A stretch of DNA of 64,000 nt. Origin: Apricaphanius iberus. Taxonomy: Eukaryota > Chordata > Actinopteri > Cyprinodontiformes > Aphaniidae. The position numbers and the translations under genes were made by a program. The notes under the pieces are model-generated. The model was given only the letters and a program-made list of their open reading frames with translations. It was not told the DNA's origin and searched no databases. This document shows positions 24,301 to 37,130 of this stretch, piece after piece. Each line of letters starts with the position of its first letter. Position 1 is the stretch's first letter. The stretch spans positions 935,001 through 999,000 of the forward strand of contig JAPXFQ010001003.1 in assembly GCA_028564705.1 (NCBI GenBank), given 5' to 3'.

Positions 24301-26691
24301 CAATAATCACTTGTTACAACCCAGGTATGCAGAATAGCATCTCTGAACGCACAACACGTCGAACCTTGAGGCAGATGGGCTACAGCAGCAGAAGACCACA
24401 CCGGGTGCCACTCCTGTCTGCTAAGAACAGGAAACTGAGGCTACAATTCACACAGGCTCACCAAAATTGGACAAAAGAAGATTGGAAAAATGTTGCCTTG
24501 TTCGATGAGTCTCGAATTCTTCTTCGACGTTCAGAGGGTTGGGTCAGAATTTGGTGTGTCCAACATGAAAGCATGGATCCATCCTTCTTTGCATCGACAG
24601 CTCAGACTGGTGGTGGTGGTAGTGTCATAGTGTGGGGGACATTTGCTTGGCACACTTTGGGCCCCTTATCACCAATTGATCACCGTTGCAACGCCACAGC
24701 CTACCTGAGTAATGTTGCTGACTATGTCCATCCCTTTATGACCACAGTTTACCCATCTTCTCATTGCTACTTCCAGCAGGATAATGCACCATGTCATAAA
24801 GCTTCAATTTCTCAAACTGGTTTCTTGAACATGACGATGAGTTCACTGTACTCCAATGGCCTCCACAGTTGCCAGATCTCAATCCAATAGAGCACCTTTG
24901 GGTGGTGGAACTAGGGATTCGCATCATGGATGTGCAGCCAACAATTCTGCAGCAACTGTGTGATGCAATCATGTCAATATGGAACAAAATCTCTGAGGAA
25001 TGTTTCTAGTACCTTGGTGAATCTGTGCCAAGAAGGATTAAGGCAGCTCTGAAGGCAAAAGAGGTCCAACCCGATACCAGCAAGGTGTACCTAATAAAGT
25101 GGCCAGTTAGTGTATTATATGTTTAGAACCAGGTTAATCCGTCAGTTTTTGTATACCAAATGGAAATGTAGCCATGTTCGCTGAGCTGTGGACCATTCTT
25201 CCTTACATTGCTGGTGTTGGCTGGGTTCAGGGGCAGCTCCCCTCTCTTCATTGGAAGTGCAGTGTGATCAGCGGCGGTACGGATACAGGGAAATCCTGAC
25301 TTCTCAACAGGACGCAGCTCCAAACTGATAGATCATTTTGGGCGAGAAAATCCTCTCGATCAGTAAATACTCAATGTCGTTGCTCAGCAACATTTATAGT
25401 TTCTTCTAAACAGGCTGAAAGTGATTTTGGTGCTACAATCACCAATATCGTCCCTTGATTAAATTTTGAGTTTGGAAATGTCTGTATGAGCCTAAAAAAT
25501 GCAAAAAGGAGGTATCCAAGAGATCCTCTAATCAGATACCAACTCTGTTGACTCAATTTGATTCAGAGGAGCAGTAACTACTCTGAGCTCCTCTGGAAAC
25601 CTGTATTACATGAGCATAGGTGAGGATGAAAGCATAAGTGGAGAGTTGAGTTCTTTCACCACAGAGATCTGATTTTTCTAATTACTTGCTTGATAAATTG
25701 GTCTTTTATTCTAAAATGAAAATTCACATCTGTCTGCTTCAGTGTGACATCTTTTATCTCTCTCTCGCTTTGTAGAAGAAAGGATACGTCACTGTAAGCG
25801 AGATCAAAGGTAGCCTAAAATGGGAGAAGGAACGAGCGTGTCACGTGTTGGTGAGTGCACATCCAAGAGTCCAAGCTACCAGATCACATGCAGACCTTTT
25901 TAACAATAAAAAAGAACTAAACTTTTGCTGGCATGCACTTATTTGACATGGTATTATTGTAATGCACAATATGAGGAGGTATTTCACCCTTGATATTCAC
26001 CGAATTCTTGGTCAGCCTGAAAATTATGTAAATTGATCTGATTCGAAAGAGAAAGAATTATATCTATTTTTGTTTCACAATAAAATCCTATTGAGATTTA
26101 AAATCTCCTATACAAGAGAGACCTTTCCAAAATAAATGTTTACTGTTCTTTGATAAGGAAATGAAGTCATAATTAGTGCAAAAAACACCAAAATAAGATG
26201 CTAAAAAGCTTTAAAAATCAAATTAAAAACTCTTAAAGTTCTTCTTTAAACTTTTAGGAGAATGAACGTATTCTGAATTTCAATATTCTCACATCCCAGT
26301 ATATATATTTTTTGTTTTTTACTCAGCAGTAGGGCGCCTAAGACTTTCTGTCCTAATCAATAGAAGCAGAACACACATGGAGACTGGGAATACATTTCCA
26401 CATAGAATAAGCAAACGATTAACTATATAACAGAAAAAATCCATCAGCGTATGTACCAGAGGTGAAATGTAGCAATAAAATGTATTTACAGTTAAATATA
26501 AGTTGCCGAAATAAAGATAAAACCTCTGCATGTCCGACTGCTCGTATTTCCAGGACCATCTGCTAAAAGAAGGCTTAGCTTGGCTGGACTCTCAAGCAGC
26601 AGGGGAGGCTCAATACTGGCTGCCGGCGCTCTTCTCTGAGCTCACCTCTCGTGACGTCACGCCTGAGGAGGCCAATCAGATGACGCCTTAA
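20170..26691 (+). CDS. snf8: ESCRT-II subunit SNF8 (VPS22/EAP30)
   Basis: Eight coding exons, 20170-20223, 21385-21435, 21576-21714, 21817-21921, 22480-22552, 22650-22791, 25776-25850 and 26554-26691, join in frame to 258 residues, the same length as human SNF8. It starts [20 protein letters not shown], the conserved N-terminal helix, and continues with the [20 protein letters not shown] and [20 protein letters not shown] segments. Two tandem winged-helix domains fill about residues 50-258. SNF8 pairs with VPS36 and two VPS25 copies to form the Y-shaped ESCRT-II, which passes ubiquitinated cargo to ESCRT-III on endosomes. AATAAA at 27011-27016 is the likely polyadenylation signal. It is divergent from msl1 and convergent with calcoco2. 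A broken second copy of its last exon lies at 46764-46838. Confidence 0.95.
21321..21376. repeat. (AT)n microsatellite in snf8 intron 1
   Basis: About 28 uninterrupted AT dinucleotides run straight into the seven Ts and AG of the exon 2 acceptor (exon starts 21385). Confidence 0.95.
23022..23711 (-). mobile_element. hAT-type transposon remnant with BED zinc finger, 690 bp
   Basis: Terminal inverted repeats TAGGGCTGCAGCGATTCG and, at the right, its near complement ending TGCAGCCCTA. They are flanked by a perfect 8-bp duplication CTCAAATT (23014-23021 and 23712-23719), the hAT hallmark. The minus-strand frame at 23054-23398 begins RRVWDRY and contains [18 protein letters not shown], the start of a BED zinc finger as found at the N-terminus of hAT transposases; the rest of the transposase is missing. 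It sits in snf8 intron 6. Confidence 0.8.
23908..25112 (+). mobile_element. Degenerate Tc1-like element, 1205 bp
   Basis: Ends are CACTCACTGGCCACTTTATT and its near complement, each next to a TA. The transposase remnant at about 24327-24990 shows an [16 protein letters not shown] helix-turn-helix end, FDESR for the first catalytic Asp, and [10 protein letters not shown] for the second. The frame then shifts before the [12 protein letters not shown] region (near 24880), so the DDE triad is split over two frames. The 5' third of the gene is missing or unreadable. It lies in snf8 intron 6, same strand as the gene. Confidence 0.8.
25113..25775 (+). other. Rest of snf8 intron 6
   Basis: No exon was found. 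The part at 25125-25330 may be an old repeat but I could not assign it. Confidence 0.4.
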
Positions 26692-27029
26692 GATTTGCGG
26701 ACGGATGTATTTTGACCAGTGAAAGAGTACGTAGATGTGTTTCCTGAAAGGACTGGTCCGCTGCCTGGAGCTGATAAATTGACGGTGGGGTTTGACACGT
26801 CCCACAAGGATCGGACTGGAGAGGGCAAAGTTTTTCTCCTTCACAGATACAGCGGGTTGTAACAGTTTTCACACAACTCAAACTTTCTCATATTTGTCAC
26901 GTTACAGTGTATCTTAATGTATTTTGTGGTTATTCTATGTGATGGAGCAACACCAGGAAGAACTGCTTATTTGTGAAGAGGAAGAAAGATTTTATACACA
27001 CTTTTTTACAAATAAAAATCTAAAAAGCG

Positions 27030-29380
27030 TATTGTGCTTTTGTATTTAGCTCCCCTGGTTCAATTCTTTGCAACCCCTCTGGAGCTCTTAAATTGACGTT
27101 CCCGCCCATTTTCTTGGCTCAGTCAGATTGGATGGAGGGCTTCTCTGAAGAGCAATTTCAAGCTGTCTCTGACTCTGAATTGGACTCAGTTCTGGACTTG
27201 GACTGGGTCATTTTATCAGATGAATAGCAACCTGAACGATCCAGAGCTGTTTTTTGAACCGTAAAAAGTGTCTAGAATTAAATAAATAAATAATGTACAC
27301 TGTTTCAGCCATATGACTTGTATATTTAATGTCAATTTTTGGGATAACAGAATTAGTAAAATTTGCCTTTATTATCTGTATAAAAACTAATTCATGGTTA
27401 AAGCTGTCAGGAGCCCAATGTTGCAGGCTGCTTTTCTAAATAGTTTCATTTCGAGCTCTGTTAGTCATGTTTAAGGTTGTTGTTGAGGTTAAGCTGAACC
27501 TTTACACTAGTCTGACGTCTTTAGCTCCTGTATTTAGCTCTGTCCTTCTTCCCCATCGACTCTGACCAGCTCTGCTCTCCCTGCTGAAGGAAACTATTCC
27601 CATAGCATGACGTACAATGGTCAACGCCGAGTTTCACCATTGAGGTGGTACGTTCAGGGAGAGTTGAGACAGTGTAGATAAGCTTAAAGGGTGTGAATAC
27701 TTTTTTCATCATGTGAATGGATAGGAAATTCTGTTTAATATTGGTGGAAGCTTTTTTTTATTTGGGGGAACTTGCCAGTGTGCTAAACATGTTAATATGA
27801 TTTGTTGTATAAAAAAATTAAATAAAGAACAAACACACTCCAGATTTGTTGTATGGGCTTTTATTTATTATGCAAGCAAACCAAATATTTGCAGTGAAAC
27901 ACATGAACCGATTTTACACAAAACGTCCCTTTGGATACATCCATCTTTAACCAGCATACACTTGAAATTAATAAGATAACATTAAATACGCACAGATCTT
28001 ATTATCTCCAAAAGAGTCCCTCAAGTTTTTCAGCTTGAAACTCAGTAAGGCTTTTTGTTTTTTTGGTTATTTTATTGAAAGAGAGCTCAAACAGAAGCCT
28101 TGTAGAGTCTTATTTGCTCCACTAACTAACAATTTTAGTATTTAAATATAAATGTCACTGATAATTAAGACGAAACAAAGTAAGTTTGGATGAATCTTCT
28201 GTATATTCCAGAAGCACAATCCATTTTTAGTCACTTTAAGTCTCTCAACGCTTTTACACTGATTGTAATTATTGAACACAAATGTATTTTATGGATATTT
28301 ACCAAATATTTACATATTCCTTTATATGAAAATGCTGAAAAAGGAACAGCAGTATTATCAGGTACTTTTCTGCTGTTTGCTAATGCTGTCATCAGCCACC
28401 AGGGTTATTTGAAGCAATGCTTTCAAAACCACTGAAGCTTTACTTTATACTGCTCCAGTGGTTTAAAGCCCTTTTGATGAGATGCTGGAGTTACCAAAGT
28501 TTTTTGGAAGGATTGTACACTAATGCAGTGTTTCCCCTCCCCTACCTATTGCTGTGTCCAGCCTTTCAGCAGCATAAAAGAACGTTTCTCCTACTTCCTC
28601 AGGTTAAGAAAGACAAAGTCGGCTTTCAGGTGACGAAGACCCAAAGAGTCATGCTGTGGAAGCTAAAGGAACATGAGCCATCTGTCTTTTTAATATTATG
28701 CTGTTGGTCACCTATGGCAACACTAATATCATTATTCTACAAAAACCTCTGCAAAATAAAATAATTTACTTGGAAATAACTCTTATATTAAGATTTTTAC
28801 TTTATGTATCAGGACACCACCAGCTAATTTACTTTAGGTGATTTAAAGATTTACCATTTACTGCTTATTTTGTCTTTATAGGCTTGATGCGACTTTAAAT
28901 AAACAAAAGGACAATGACATACAGTTATCTGTATAATTAGTACAATCCTCAAAGGTTTATTTTCCTTCTACAGCAATGACATCTATTTGACATATTTTTG
29001 GCACTGAGTTCTAAATAAAGTAAATTAGAGAAAAAAGACCAGAAAAATCTAATTTCAGCTTCAGGAATCAATAGGTAGAAAATAATTCAATACAGATTTT
29101 AAGTTTGTCATTTTTTTAAATTCAACTAAATCAGTAGTATTTTATTCCACCACAAAGTCTAAAGCCTCCCGCAAAAGTATGGGTTGATAGCAAAAAATGT
29201 AACTCAAGAAGTAGAAATAAACTGTACAGGATCTCAAGATTAGGAAGACATTTTTGGCTCCCTATATATGGATATTATATCTTAAAGGTTGGCAGGTATC
29301 AGATCTTGAAAACATAAGTTTTCACAACTAAAATAAGTTTATACTAAAGTCTTTTTTTTTTTTTTTACCAATAAGAGCCA
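27030..29380. other. snf8-calcoco2 convergent spacer (unit A)
   Basis: It is present again at about 46880-49670 in unit B. I recognise no gene. The frame at 27521-27712 (and its twin at 47376-47567) ends in a stretch resembling the outer part of an old DNA transposon (GTGTGAATACTTTTT) and is not a convincing gene. Confidence 0.5.
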
Positions 29381-30317
29381 TTCAAACTCTCACAACTCGT
29401 GGCCGTAGACATGATCTTCAAATATGGACTGCTCCATGCTGTCGCAGATCATGGTGCAGAACGGACAAACTCTGTGACTCTGCTCGTGCTGCTCCAGCTC
29501 CTGCTGGGTTATGCCGGGGAAGCTCTCCTGGCAGTGACGACACACCGGCACCAGCTGCCAGCGGGGACAGGAATAGGGCGTCACGAGAGGTAAGAAAAGA
29601 AGGGAGAGATTAAGTTTTAGGTCCACTTTAAAAATAAACAGTAAACAGTTGCTCATGTGCACATCCAGGGATCATGTGTGCAAAGGGATGGTTTTTCTAT
29701 ATATCATTATCACACTGGTATATAAATATTCTCTGAGGCATTTATTAAAACTAGTCCTAACTATAATTCCCTACTAACTTTATATAGTGAACTTTATAGA
29801 GTAATGACTCAACCTGAATATCCTGTTACAAAACTACCATAGATTAGCAGTTCTTGATCAGTTATAATACAATATTTTAAAAATTAGAAATATGAGATTG
29901 TTAATCTTTTTTGTGGTGAAATAAATTATTTCACTCACCTCGTTGTGTGGTACCTGTAGGCTATCTGTAAAAGAAAAGGAATAGTTAGTATGATGAAAAT
30001 GTATAAGTGTCTCTCATTCTTTGAGGTTGAAACAAGTGATATGATCAATAAGGAAGTTCCAGCTTTCTTTATGAGTAGAAATCTGAAAGCCATTTTGTAT
30101 TTGGCTACATCAAAAATATTAGAAGAAGGTGTTCTGTCTGATGGAACCAAAATTGATATTTTTCTTTTAAAAATGTTTTCCTCTTTTCTTTTTTTTTGCA
30201 AAACAATGTGTTAGTTGGAAAATCGACCACAGTAAAACATGGTGGTGGCCACATGGTACTGTGGGGACGCTTTTCTTCAAGAGGGCTAAAGGAAACTGGT
30301 CAGAGCTGATGGGTATA

Positions 30318-31873
30318 CAGACGTGGACAAAATTGTTGGTACCCTTCATTAAATCAAAGAAAAACTCATAATGGTCACAGAAATAACTTTAATCTGACAA
30401 AAGTAATAATAAATAAAAATTATATAAATGTTGACCAATGAAAGTCAGACATTGGTTTTCATCCATGCTTCAACGGAATTATTTCAAAAATAAATGCATG
30501 AAACAGGCCTGGACAAAAATGATGGTACCCCTAGAAAAGAATGAAAATAATGTGACCAAAGGGACATGTTAATCCAAGGTATGTCCACTAATCAGCATCC
30601 TAGGTGTCTACAATCCTGTAATCACTCAGTGGGCCTATATATAGGACTCCAGGTAGTCACTGTGTTGTTTGGTGACGTGGTGTGTACCACACTCAATATA
30701 AACCAGAGGAAGCAAAGGAAAGAGTTGTCTCAGGAGATGAGAAAGAAAATCATAGACAAGCATGTTAACTGTAAAGGCTATAAGACCATCTCCAAGCAGC
30801 TAGATGTTTCTGTGACTACAGCTGCACATGTCATTCAGTAATGTACGATCCATGGGACTGTAGCCAACCTCCCTGGACGTGGCTGCAGGAGGAAAATTGA
30901 TGACAGAACAAAGAGACGGATAATCCAAATGGTAACAAAAGAGCCTAGAAAGACTTCAAATTAGATCCAAGCTGAACTTTATGCTCAAGGAACATCAGTG
31001 TCAGATCGGAACATCCTTCGCTGTTTGAGCCAAAGAGGGCTACATGGGAGAAGAACAAGGAGAGGACAAATCATTAAAAAAAACAGGCTGGAGTATGCCA
31101 AACTACATGCTGACGGGCCACAAAGCCAAGGCACATCAGCTCTATGTTCACAGACGGAAAAATGAAGCATATCTAGAAAAGAACACGGTCCCTACTGTGA
31201 AACATGGGGGAGGCACGGTTATGTTCTGGGGCTGATTTGCTGCATCTGACACAGGGTGTCTTGAATCTGTGCAGGGTACAATGAAATCTCAAGACTATCA
31301 GGGGATTCTAGAGAGAAATGTGCTGGCCAGTGTCAGAAAGCATGGTCTCAGTCGCAGGTCACGGGTCTTACAACAGGAAAATGACCCAAAACACACAGCT
31401 AAAAACACCCAAGAAGGGCTAAGAGGAAAACACTGGCCTTCTATGAGCCCTGATCTCAATCCTATTGAGCATCTTTGGAAGGAGCTGAAACGTGCTGTCT
31501 GGAAAAGGCGCCCTTCAAACCGGAAACAACTAGAACAGTTTGCTCATGAGGAGTGGGCCAAAATACCTGCTGAGAGGTGCAGAAGTCTCATTGACAGTTA
31601 CAGGAATCATTTGATTGCAGTGATTGCCTCAAAAGGTTGTGCAACCAAATATTAAGTTGTGGGTACCATCATTTTTGTCCAGGCCTGTTTCATGCATTTA
31701 TTTTTTAAATAATTCCGTTGAAGCATGGATGAAAAGCAATGTCTGACTTTCATTGGTCAACATTTATATATTTTTTATTTATTATTACTTTTGTCAGATT
31801 AAAGTTATTTCTGTGACCATTATGAGTTTTTCTTTGATTTAATGAAGGGTACCAACAATTTTGTCCACGTCTG
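30318..31873 (+). mobile_element. Tc1-like transposon, 1556 bp, inactivated
   Basis: Terminal repeats CAGACGTGGACAAAATTGTT and its complement are flanked by TA. Copy B has the empty site (GGGTATATGTTTG near 51140). The transposase is on the plus strand but in pieces: helix-turn-helix part about 30700-30840, middle part 31044-31235 (VPTVKHGGGTVMFWG), C-terminal part 31269-31655 with QQENDPKHTAK and [16 protein letters not shown], which hold the second Asp and the Glu of the triad. Several stops and frameshifts are present. It lies between the last two calcoco2 exon groups of copy A. Confidence 0.9.
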
Positions 31874-32901
31874 TATGTTTGAAGCTGAATAGAGAGCAGA
31901 AAAAATGCTGATTCAGAACGTTGAACATGAAAACTTTTGAAAACCTTGTAACATTTTCCTTTTACTTCCTAATGATGTACTACTCTGTGTTGGTCTGTCG
32001 TGTAGAGGTTTTGTAGAGTGTATTTGTAAATTGTGGTCTGCGTTTTGCTAATGTGAGTCTAAGGGATATGAGTCCTTCTGCAAAGCTCTAAAGATGATAT
32101 ATTTAACCCAGCTATAGAACATTTACATCTAAATTCACATCTAAACTGAGGCAAAGCTCAAATGTCTCAATTCTAATCAAATCATGTGCAGCAACAGCTG
32201 GGATTACAACACAGATTGATACTTTATTAGCAGTACGAAAGTCTTTTTATCTGTATGGTTGGTGTATTGTGCGTATGATAAATAAATCACTTTATTTCGC
32301 CAAGAGCTTTAAAACGAAACAACTTATGAGTTCACACCGCACACTGTCAGCCTAAAGCAATGCTCACAACGCATCTAGTTTGACGTGTATACATTTTTAA
32401 GATGAATTTTGCATCTCTGTCAGATGTTTAAAATACTAGACACTAGTGATTGGCTAGACAACATCGACGTTGGGCGACGCCACTACAATGAGACGCTGTG
32501 ATTGGTTGGCGAACTGTGTAAAGTGTCTCAAAAGTTCAGCTAACTGATCTTCTGCGTTGCTTGCGTTTGCTGCTTGAAAAGCTGGTAATGCTTGAAAAAT
32601 TGACGCAGCCAACACACACAAAGCACCGCAGAGACTCTGACAGACCTCTAACGGACTCAACCATAGACTTAACATTAAATCTTGATGTATCACTTGATGC
32701 CGACGTTTGGGGCGGTGTGAACACACTATTAGAGATTCATCACAATGTACTTGCAAAATAAATACACAGCAACATGTAAGACACACTGCATTTTGTTTCA
32801 TAGAAATATGAACCTTTATATACCGTATTCAGATAAAAAAAAAATTTAAATAAAAGGACAAAGTTCAAACTTGAGCTTGCTAGTATCCATTCGCTCCTCA
32901 C

Positions 32902-34504
32902 CTATGGTCTCATATATGTTCTCCGGCTGACCTTGTCTGTCCTGAAGTTCAAGGCTGGCTGGAGCGTTGCCGCCCAGTACAAAGGGGACTAGCCGCAGGT
33001 AGGATGGCTCGTCAGCTACAGGTGAGCCGATGTCTGTCAAAGTTGAGCGAAGCCCCTAAAGCAAACAAATGAAGGACATCTGAACCCTGAAAACATAAAC
33101 CAAGACTAAAATATATCAGCATCACACTGGTATATAAATATTCTCTGAAGTATTAATTAAAAGTACTCCGAACCAAACTCAGTACAAACTTTATATAGTG
33201 AACTTTATAGAGTAAAGACTTAATCTTGGCTATCCTGTTACACAACTACCATAGATTAGCATGTCCTGATCAGTTATAATACTGTAAGTATTTTAAAAAT
33301 AAGAAATATGAGCTTGAAGGAAATTATTCCACTTACCTCTTTTTGTGGTACCTGTATGCTATCTGTAAAGAAAAGGATTGGCAGATGAAAATGATATAAG
33401 TGTCTCTCATTCTTTAAGGTTGGTACAAGTGATATGATCAATAAGGAAGTTCCAGCTTTCTTTATGAGGAGAAATCTGACAGCCATTTTGTATTTGGCTA
33501 CATCAAAAATATTACAAGAAGGTGTTCTGTCTGATGGAACCAAAACTGATGTTTTTCTTATTTTCTTGTTTTTTCTCTTTTTTATTTTTGCAAAACAATT
33601 TGTTAGTTGGAAAGGCAACCACAGTAAAACATGGTAGTGGTAGCATGGTACTGTGGGGACGCTTTTCTTCAAGAGGGCTAAAGGAAACTGGTCAGAGCTG
33701 ATGGGTATATGTTTGAAGCTGAATAGAGAGCAGAAAAAATGCTGATTCAGGATGTTGAACATGAAAACTTTTGAAAACCTTGTAACATTTTCCTTTTACT
33801 TCCTATTGATGAACTACTCTGTGTTGGTCTGTCGTGTAGAATATTTGTAATGTGAGCCTAAAGGGATATGTGTCCTTCTGCAAAGCTCTAAAGATGATAT
33901 ATTTAATCCAGCTATAGAACATTTACATCTAAATTCACATCTAAAGTGAGGCAAAGCTCAAATGTGTCAATTCTAATCAAATCATGTGCAACAGCTGGAT
34001 TTACAACACAGATTGATACTTTATTAGCAGTACGAAAAGATTTTTATCAGTATGGTTGGTGTATTGAGCGTATGATAAATAATTCACTTTTTTTTTTGCC
34101 AAGAGCTTTAAAACGAAACAACTTAGAGATTCAGTCATACTGTACTTGCAAAATAAAAACAGAGCAACATTTAAGACACACTGCATTTTATGTTTCATAA
34201 AAAATATTAACCTTTATAGACCGTAGCCTCATAAAAGAACAAAGTTGAAACCTGAATCGCTGCACAGATCGACTACATGGGCTCATTTTATTGCAGCTGT
34301 GAGCGTGCTAGCATGCATTCACTCCTCACCTATGGTCTCATATATGTTATCTAGCTGATTTAGTCTGTCCTGCTGGTCACGGCTGGCTGGAGCGTTGCCG
34401 CCTGGTAAAAGCAGGTCTGTCTGCAAGTAGGATGGCTGGTAAGCTACAGGTGAGCCGATGTCTGTCAAACTTGAGCGAAGCCCCTCAATGTTACGTTTGA
34501 GTTC
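32902..34504 (-). repeat. Duplicated exon 13-14 module inside calcoco2 copy A
   Basis: Exon 13 (34330-34504, 175 bp) with micro-exon 33337-33362 (26 bp) is followed by a second version: exon 13' (32902-33055, 154 bp) with micro-exon 29939-29964 (26 bp). Introns are duplicated too (29710-30300 resembles 33120-33710; 31876-32340 resembles 33712-34180). Phases match, so both modules can be spliced in frame. Copy B shows only one module. Exon 13' is exactly 21 bases shorter because it uses an acceptor further in. Confidence 0.8.
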
Positions 34505-34759
34505 CTGAAAGAATAAACGTAGTTCAGATATGTGAAACCACATTTGGGACTCAGATTTTGTGCTGGGTTTTTTTCTGACACATACCTGGTTTTCTCTGGT
34601 GAGCTCATCTCTCTCCTGCTTGATCAGCATAATCTCCTGTTCCTTATCTTGAATGGAAATGTCCTTGTCGGCCAAGATGTTATTCATCTCCTTGAGTAGC
34701 ATCTGAAAATAAACAGGAGGAGCATGACTATAATTATACAGAGCCAAAACCATGATGGA

Positions 34760-36230
34760 GATTATTCTGTAAGTAACTATTCAGTGCTATACTTTTCACC
34801 TTTTCAAATTCCAATCTTTATCCACAAGCCTAACTTCTTAATGTTTCTTATGAGGACAGTTTTTTAATTCTACTCAGCTTCTGTCTGTAGTTTTTAGGTC
34901 GACATCTTCTTTTGGGCCTTTCTTTCAGGCACAAGTTTATGTTGTGATGATCAGGTAAAAGAACAAGCTTGAAAATGCGTGAGGAAGCAAAATAAAACAA
35001 AGTCACTCTTGAAGGCCTTTAGAAACCCTGGAGAATGCTTAAGCAAGTCCACTTAAAAAGGAAAATTTAAAGAAAATACAACTGAAACCTTTTGTATGAT
35101 TACGCGATTCTTAAATCCTTTTATGACAGAAGAGAGAGGATTGAGTCCTCAAGAAAAGGTGCAGAGGATGAGCAAAATGTAGAACAACTACTGTAGAACT
35201 GTAGGAATAATCTGGGCAAACTATATGTAAATCAGAGTGGGACTATGTCAGCAACAATATGTACAATGTAGAGCACAAACCACTTCAAATCTGACCTTTC
35301 ACTTAATGTAACTGCTCTCCTCAAAGACCTTATAAAATGTCCTTGCTGGACCCCTTAGATTTAGTCCAATCTCTTATTTCAAAATGTTATGCTTGAATAG
35401 TCTTGCCTGAATATCTTTGCTACATGTCAAAACGTAACCACATTTAGGACGCTAGCCTCTTAGGACTTACTTTGGGCACCACTCTCTTATATGAAAGACA
35501 TAATTTTGTTAATTTAGGTAAAACTTCTTTAATTGTTTGAAAGGGAACTTTACATATTGATTAATGTGTTTAATTTTGAAGTGTACAATGACTACATGCT
35601 AAAAAATTTAAACTTAAAACATTGATTTGCATTATTATATCTAGCTGGACTGATTGTTTAAATTCTTAGTCTCCATCTAGTCTGAAGAACTTAGTTTGAA
35701 AAAGGCTTTACAGCACATCAAATTCTGGTTAAAATTCTGGAGCTAAGAATTTCCCATCACTTGCGCTGGGAAACAAGACTGTGGGCACCACAAAAGCGAT
35801 CCCAGACCACAGTAAAGTGTTCAATTTTTTCTTTGGTTGTGTCTCCAGTGCCAGAAGCTAATGATGCAAAAGAGGGAAACAAAACTTTGATTTAAACATC
35901 TTGTTTTCCTTTTCCCCTCCCTTAAATTAATATCAGGTATTAGAAATCAGAATACAAAAACATAAATCTCTTTTTTTCCGAAAGGCTAATAAACTGTTGA
36001 TTAAAGTAAAACTTTCATCAGTTTACTTTCTTATTTAGAAAACACATCCAGTTAGCTTAGAATAAACTCAGTCCATTTGTATTATCTTGGTTTTTAATTT
36101 CTTATTTTATTAAGTCATTAAGAAATCAACATCAGTGTGGTTGATGATAAAATTCAATCTTGATTACATTAATTATCAGTTTTTTCTGCTAATCAATAAA
36201 CTAAGTGTAACTGTTTAAAACTGAGCACTG
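34760..36230. other. Copy A intron sequence without an equivalent in copy B
   Basis: Copy B has only about 0.6 kb between exons 11 and 12, while copy A has 2.6 kb. This part shows no gene or clear element; sequence matching copy B resumes near 36130. Confidence 0.4.
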
Positions 36231-36239
36231 ATGTAGACT

Positions 36240-37130
36240 CTCAGTCATCTAGGACATGATAGTCTTGAGAGTTTAAATGAAGGCAACTGGACTTTTCTTC
36301 ATGTTTTGAAAATTATTATGCTTATGTATGCTCTAAGTAATCTTGATAAGGTAACAGTGACCACGACCCGCATTAAGTTCCTAAGCGCTGTTTTGGTCAC
36401 CTGCCTTCAGATGTGAGTTTCTGTTAAACTTCTTAGGTAAAAAACTCAAAGCTGCTTTATATGTGTAGGGAAGAGGTAACCTGAGGCCACCTCCTCTGTT
36501 CAAGAATGGTCTCATACTGGTTTGACATATATGGCTTCCTACACTCCTATCTCAAACAATCTGTCTTTCCTAGCTAAAATGTGTGTCATTCTCTTCAAAA
36601 GAGTGACCTTTGTCCTAGATGTAGAACGACTGCTGAGTCTTGGCTTGATTTTTTTGCTCTTTCCGAGTTGAGCCATCATTTTGTGTAGTTTCTGTTTGTT
36701 TCTCCAATGTACAGCTTTGAACATTCTTTGTTGCACTGGACTGCATACCATGCCACTGAGCTTGTGTTTAGGGGGTTTTGTCCTTGCCTGATAAAAATAT
36801 CCTACATATTTTTTTTACAAACTCCCACCACGTATGGGATGACTATGTTTTTCTGTCTCCTTTTTCTTCTGCTGCACTGCCCTGAGTTGACTGTTTCTTG
36901 TACTTCCTCGATACCTTGACATATGCCCAATTAGGGTACCCAGAAGCTTGGAGTGTCCTGTTTATATGTTTGTTTTTCTTGTCCTTTCCTTCTCTTTTTG
37001 TAGGGATATGTTCGACTTGATGCTGTAGTGTTATGATTGGTCTGATGCTTGTGAATACCCTTATTGGGCATTTGTCACAAAATGTTTTCAAGACTAGAAG
37101 AAAAGTCCAGTTATCTTAATTTAAACGGAG
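36240..37130 (-). mobile_element. Penelope-like element fragment with GIY-YIG endonuclease remnant
   Basis: The minus strand reads, with frameshifts, YAVQC near 36745, LYIGET near 36705 (the core of a GIY-YIG nuclease), SSQDSAV near 36620 and HILARKDRLFEIGV near 36560. These follow the order of the C-terminal endonuclease domain of Penelope-type retroelements. The edges are inverted copies of about 29 bp (AACTGGACTTTTCTTCATG at about 36286 and its complement at about 37090). It is absent from copy B. Confidence 0.65.

Noticed and set aside
27521..27712. 63-codon minus-strand frame repeated at 47376-47567
   Set aside because: Kept in both units only by the duplication; the sequence resembles the edge of an old DNA transposon rather than an exon.
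29399..29593. Plus-strand frame (repeated at 49685-49879)
   Set aside because: Antisense to the calcoco2 zinc-finger exon; conserved only because that exon is.
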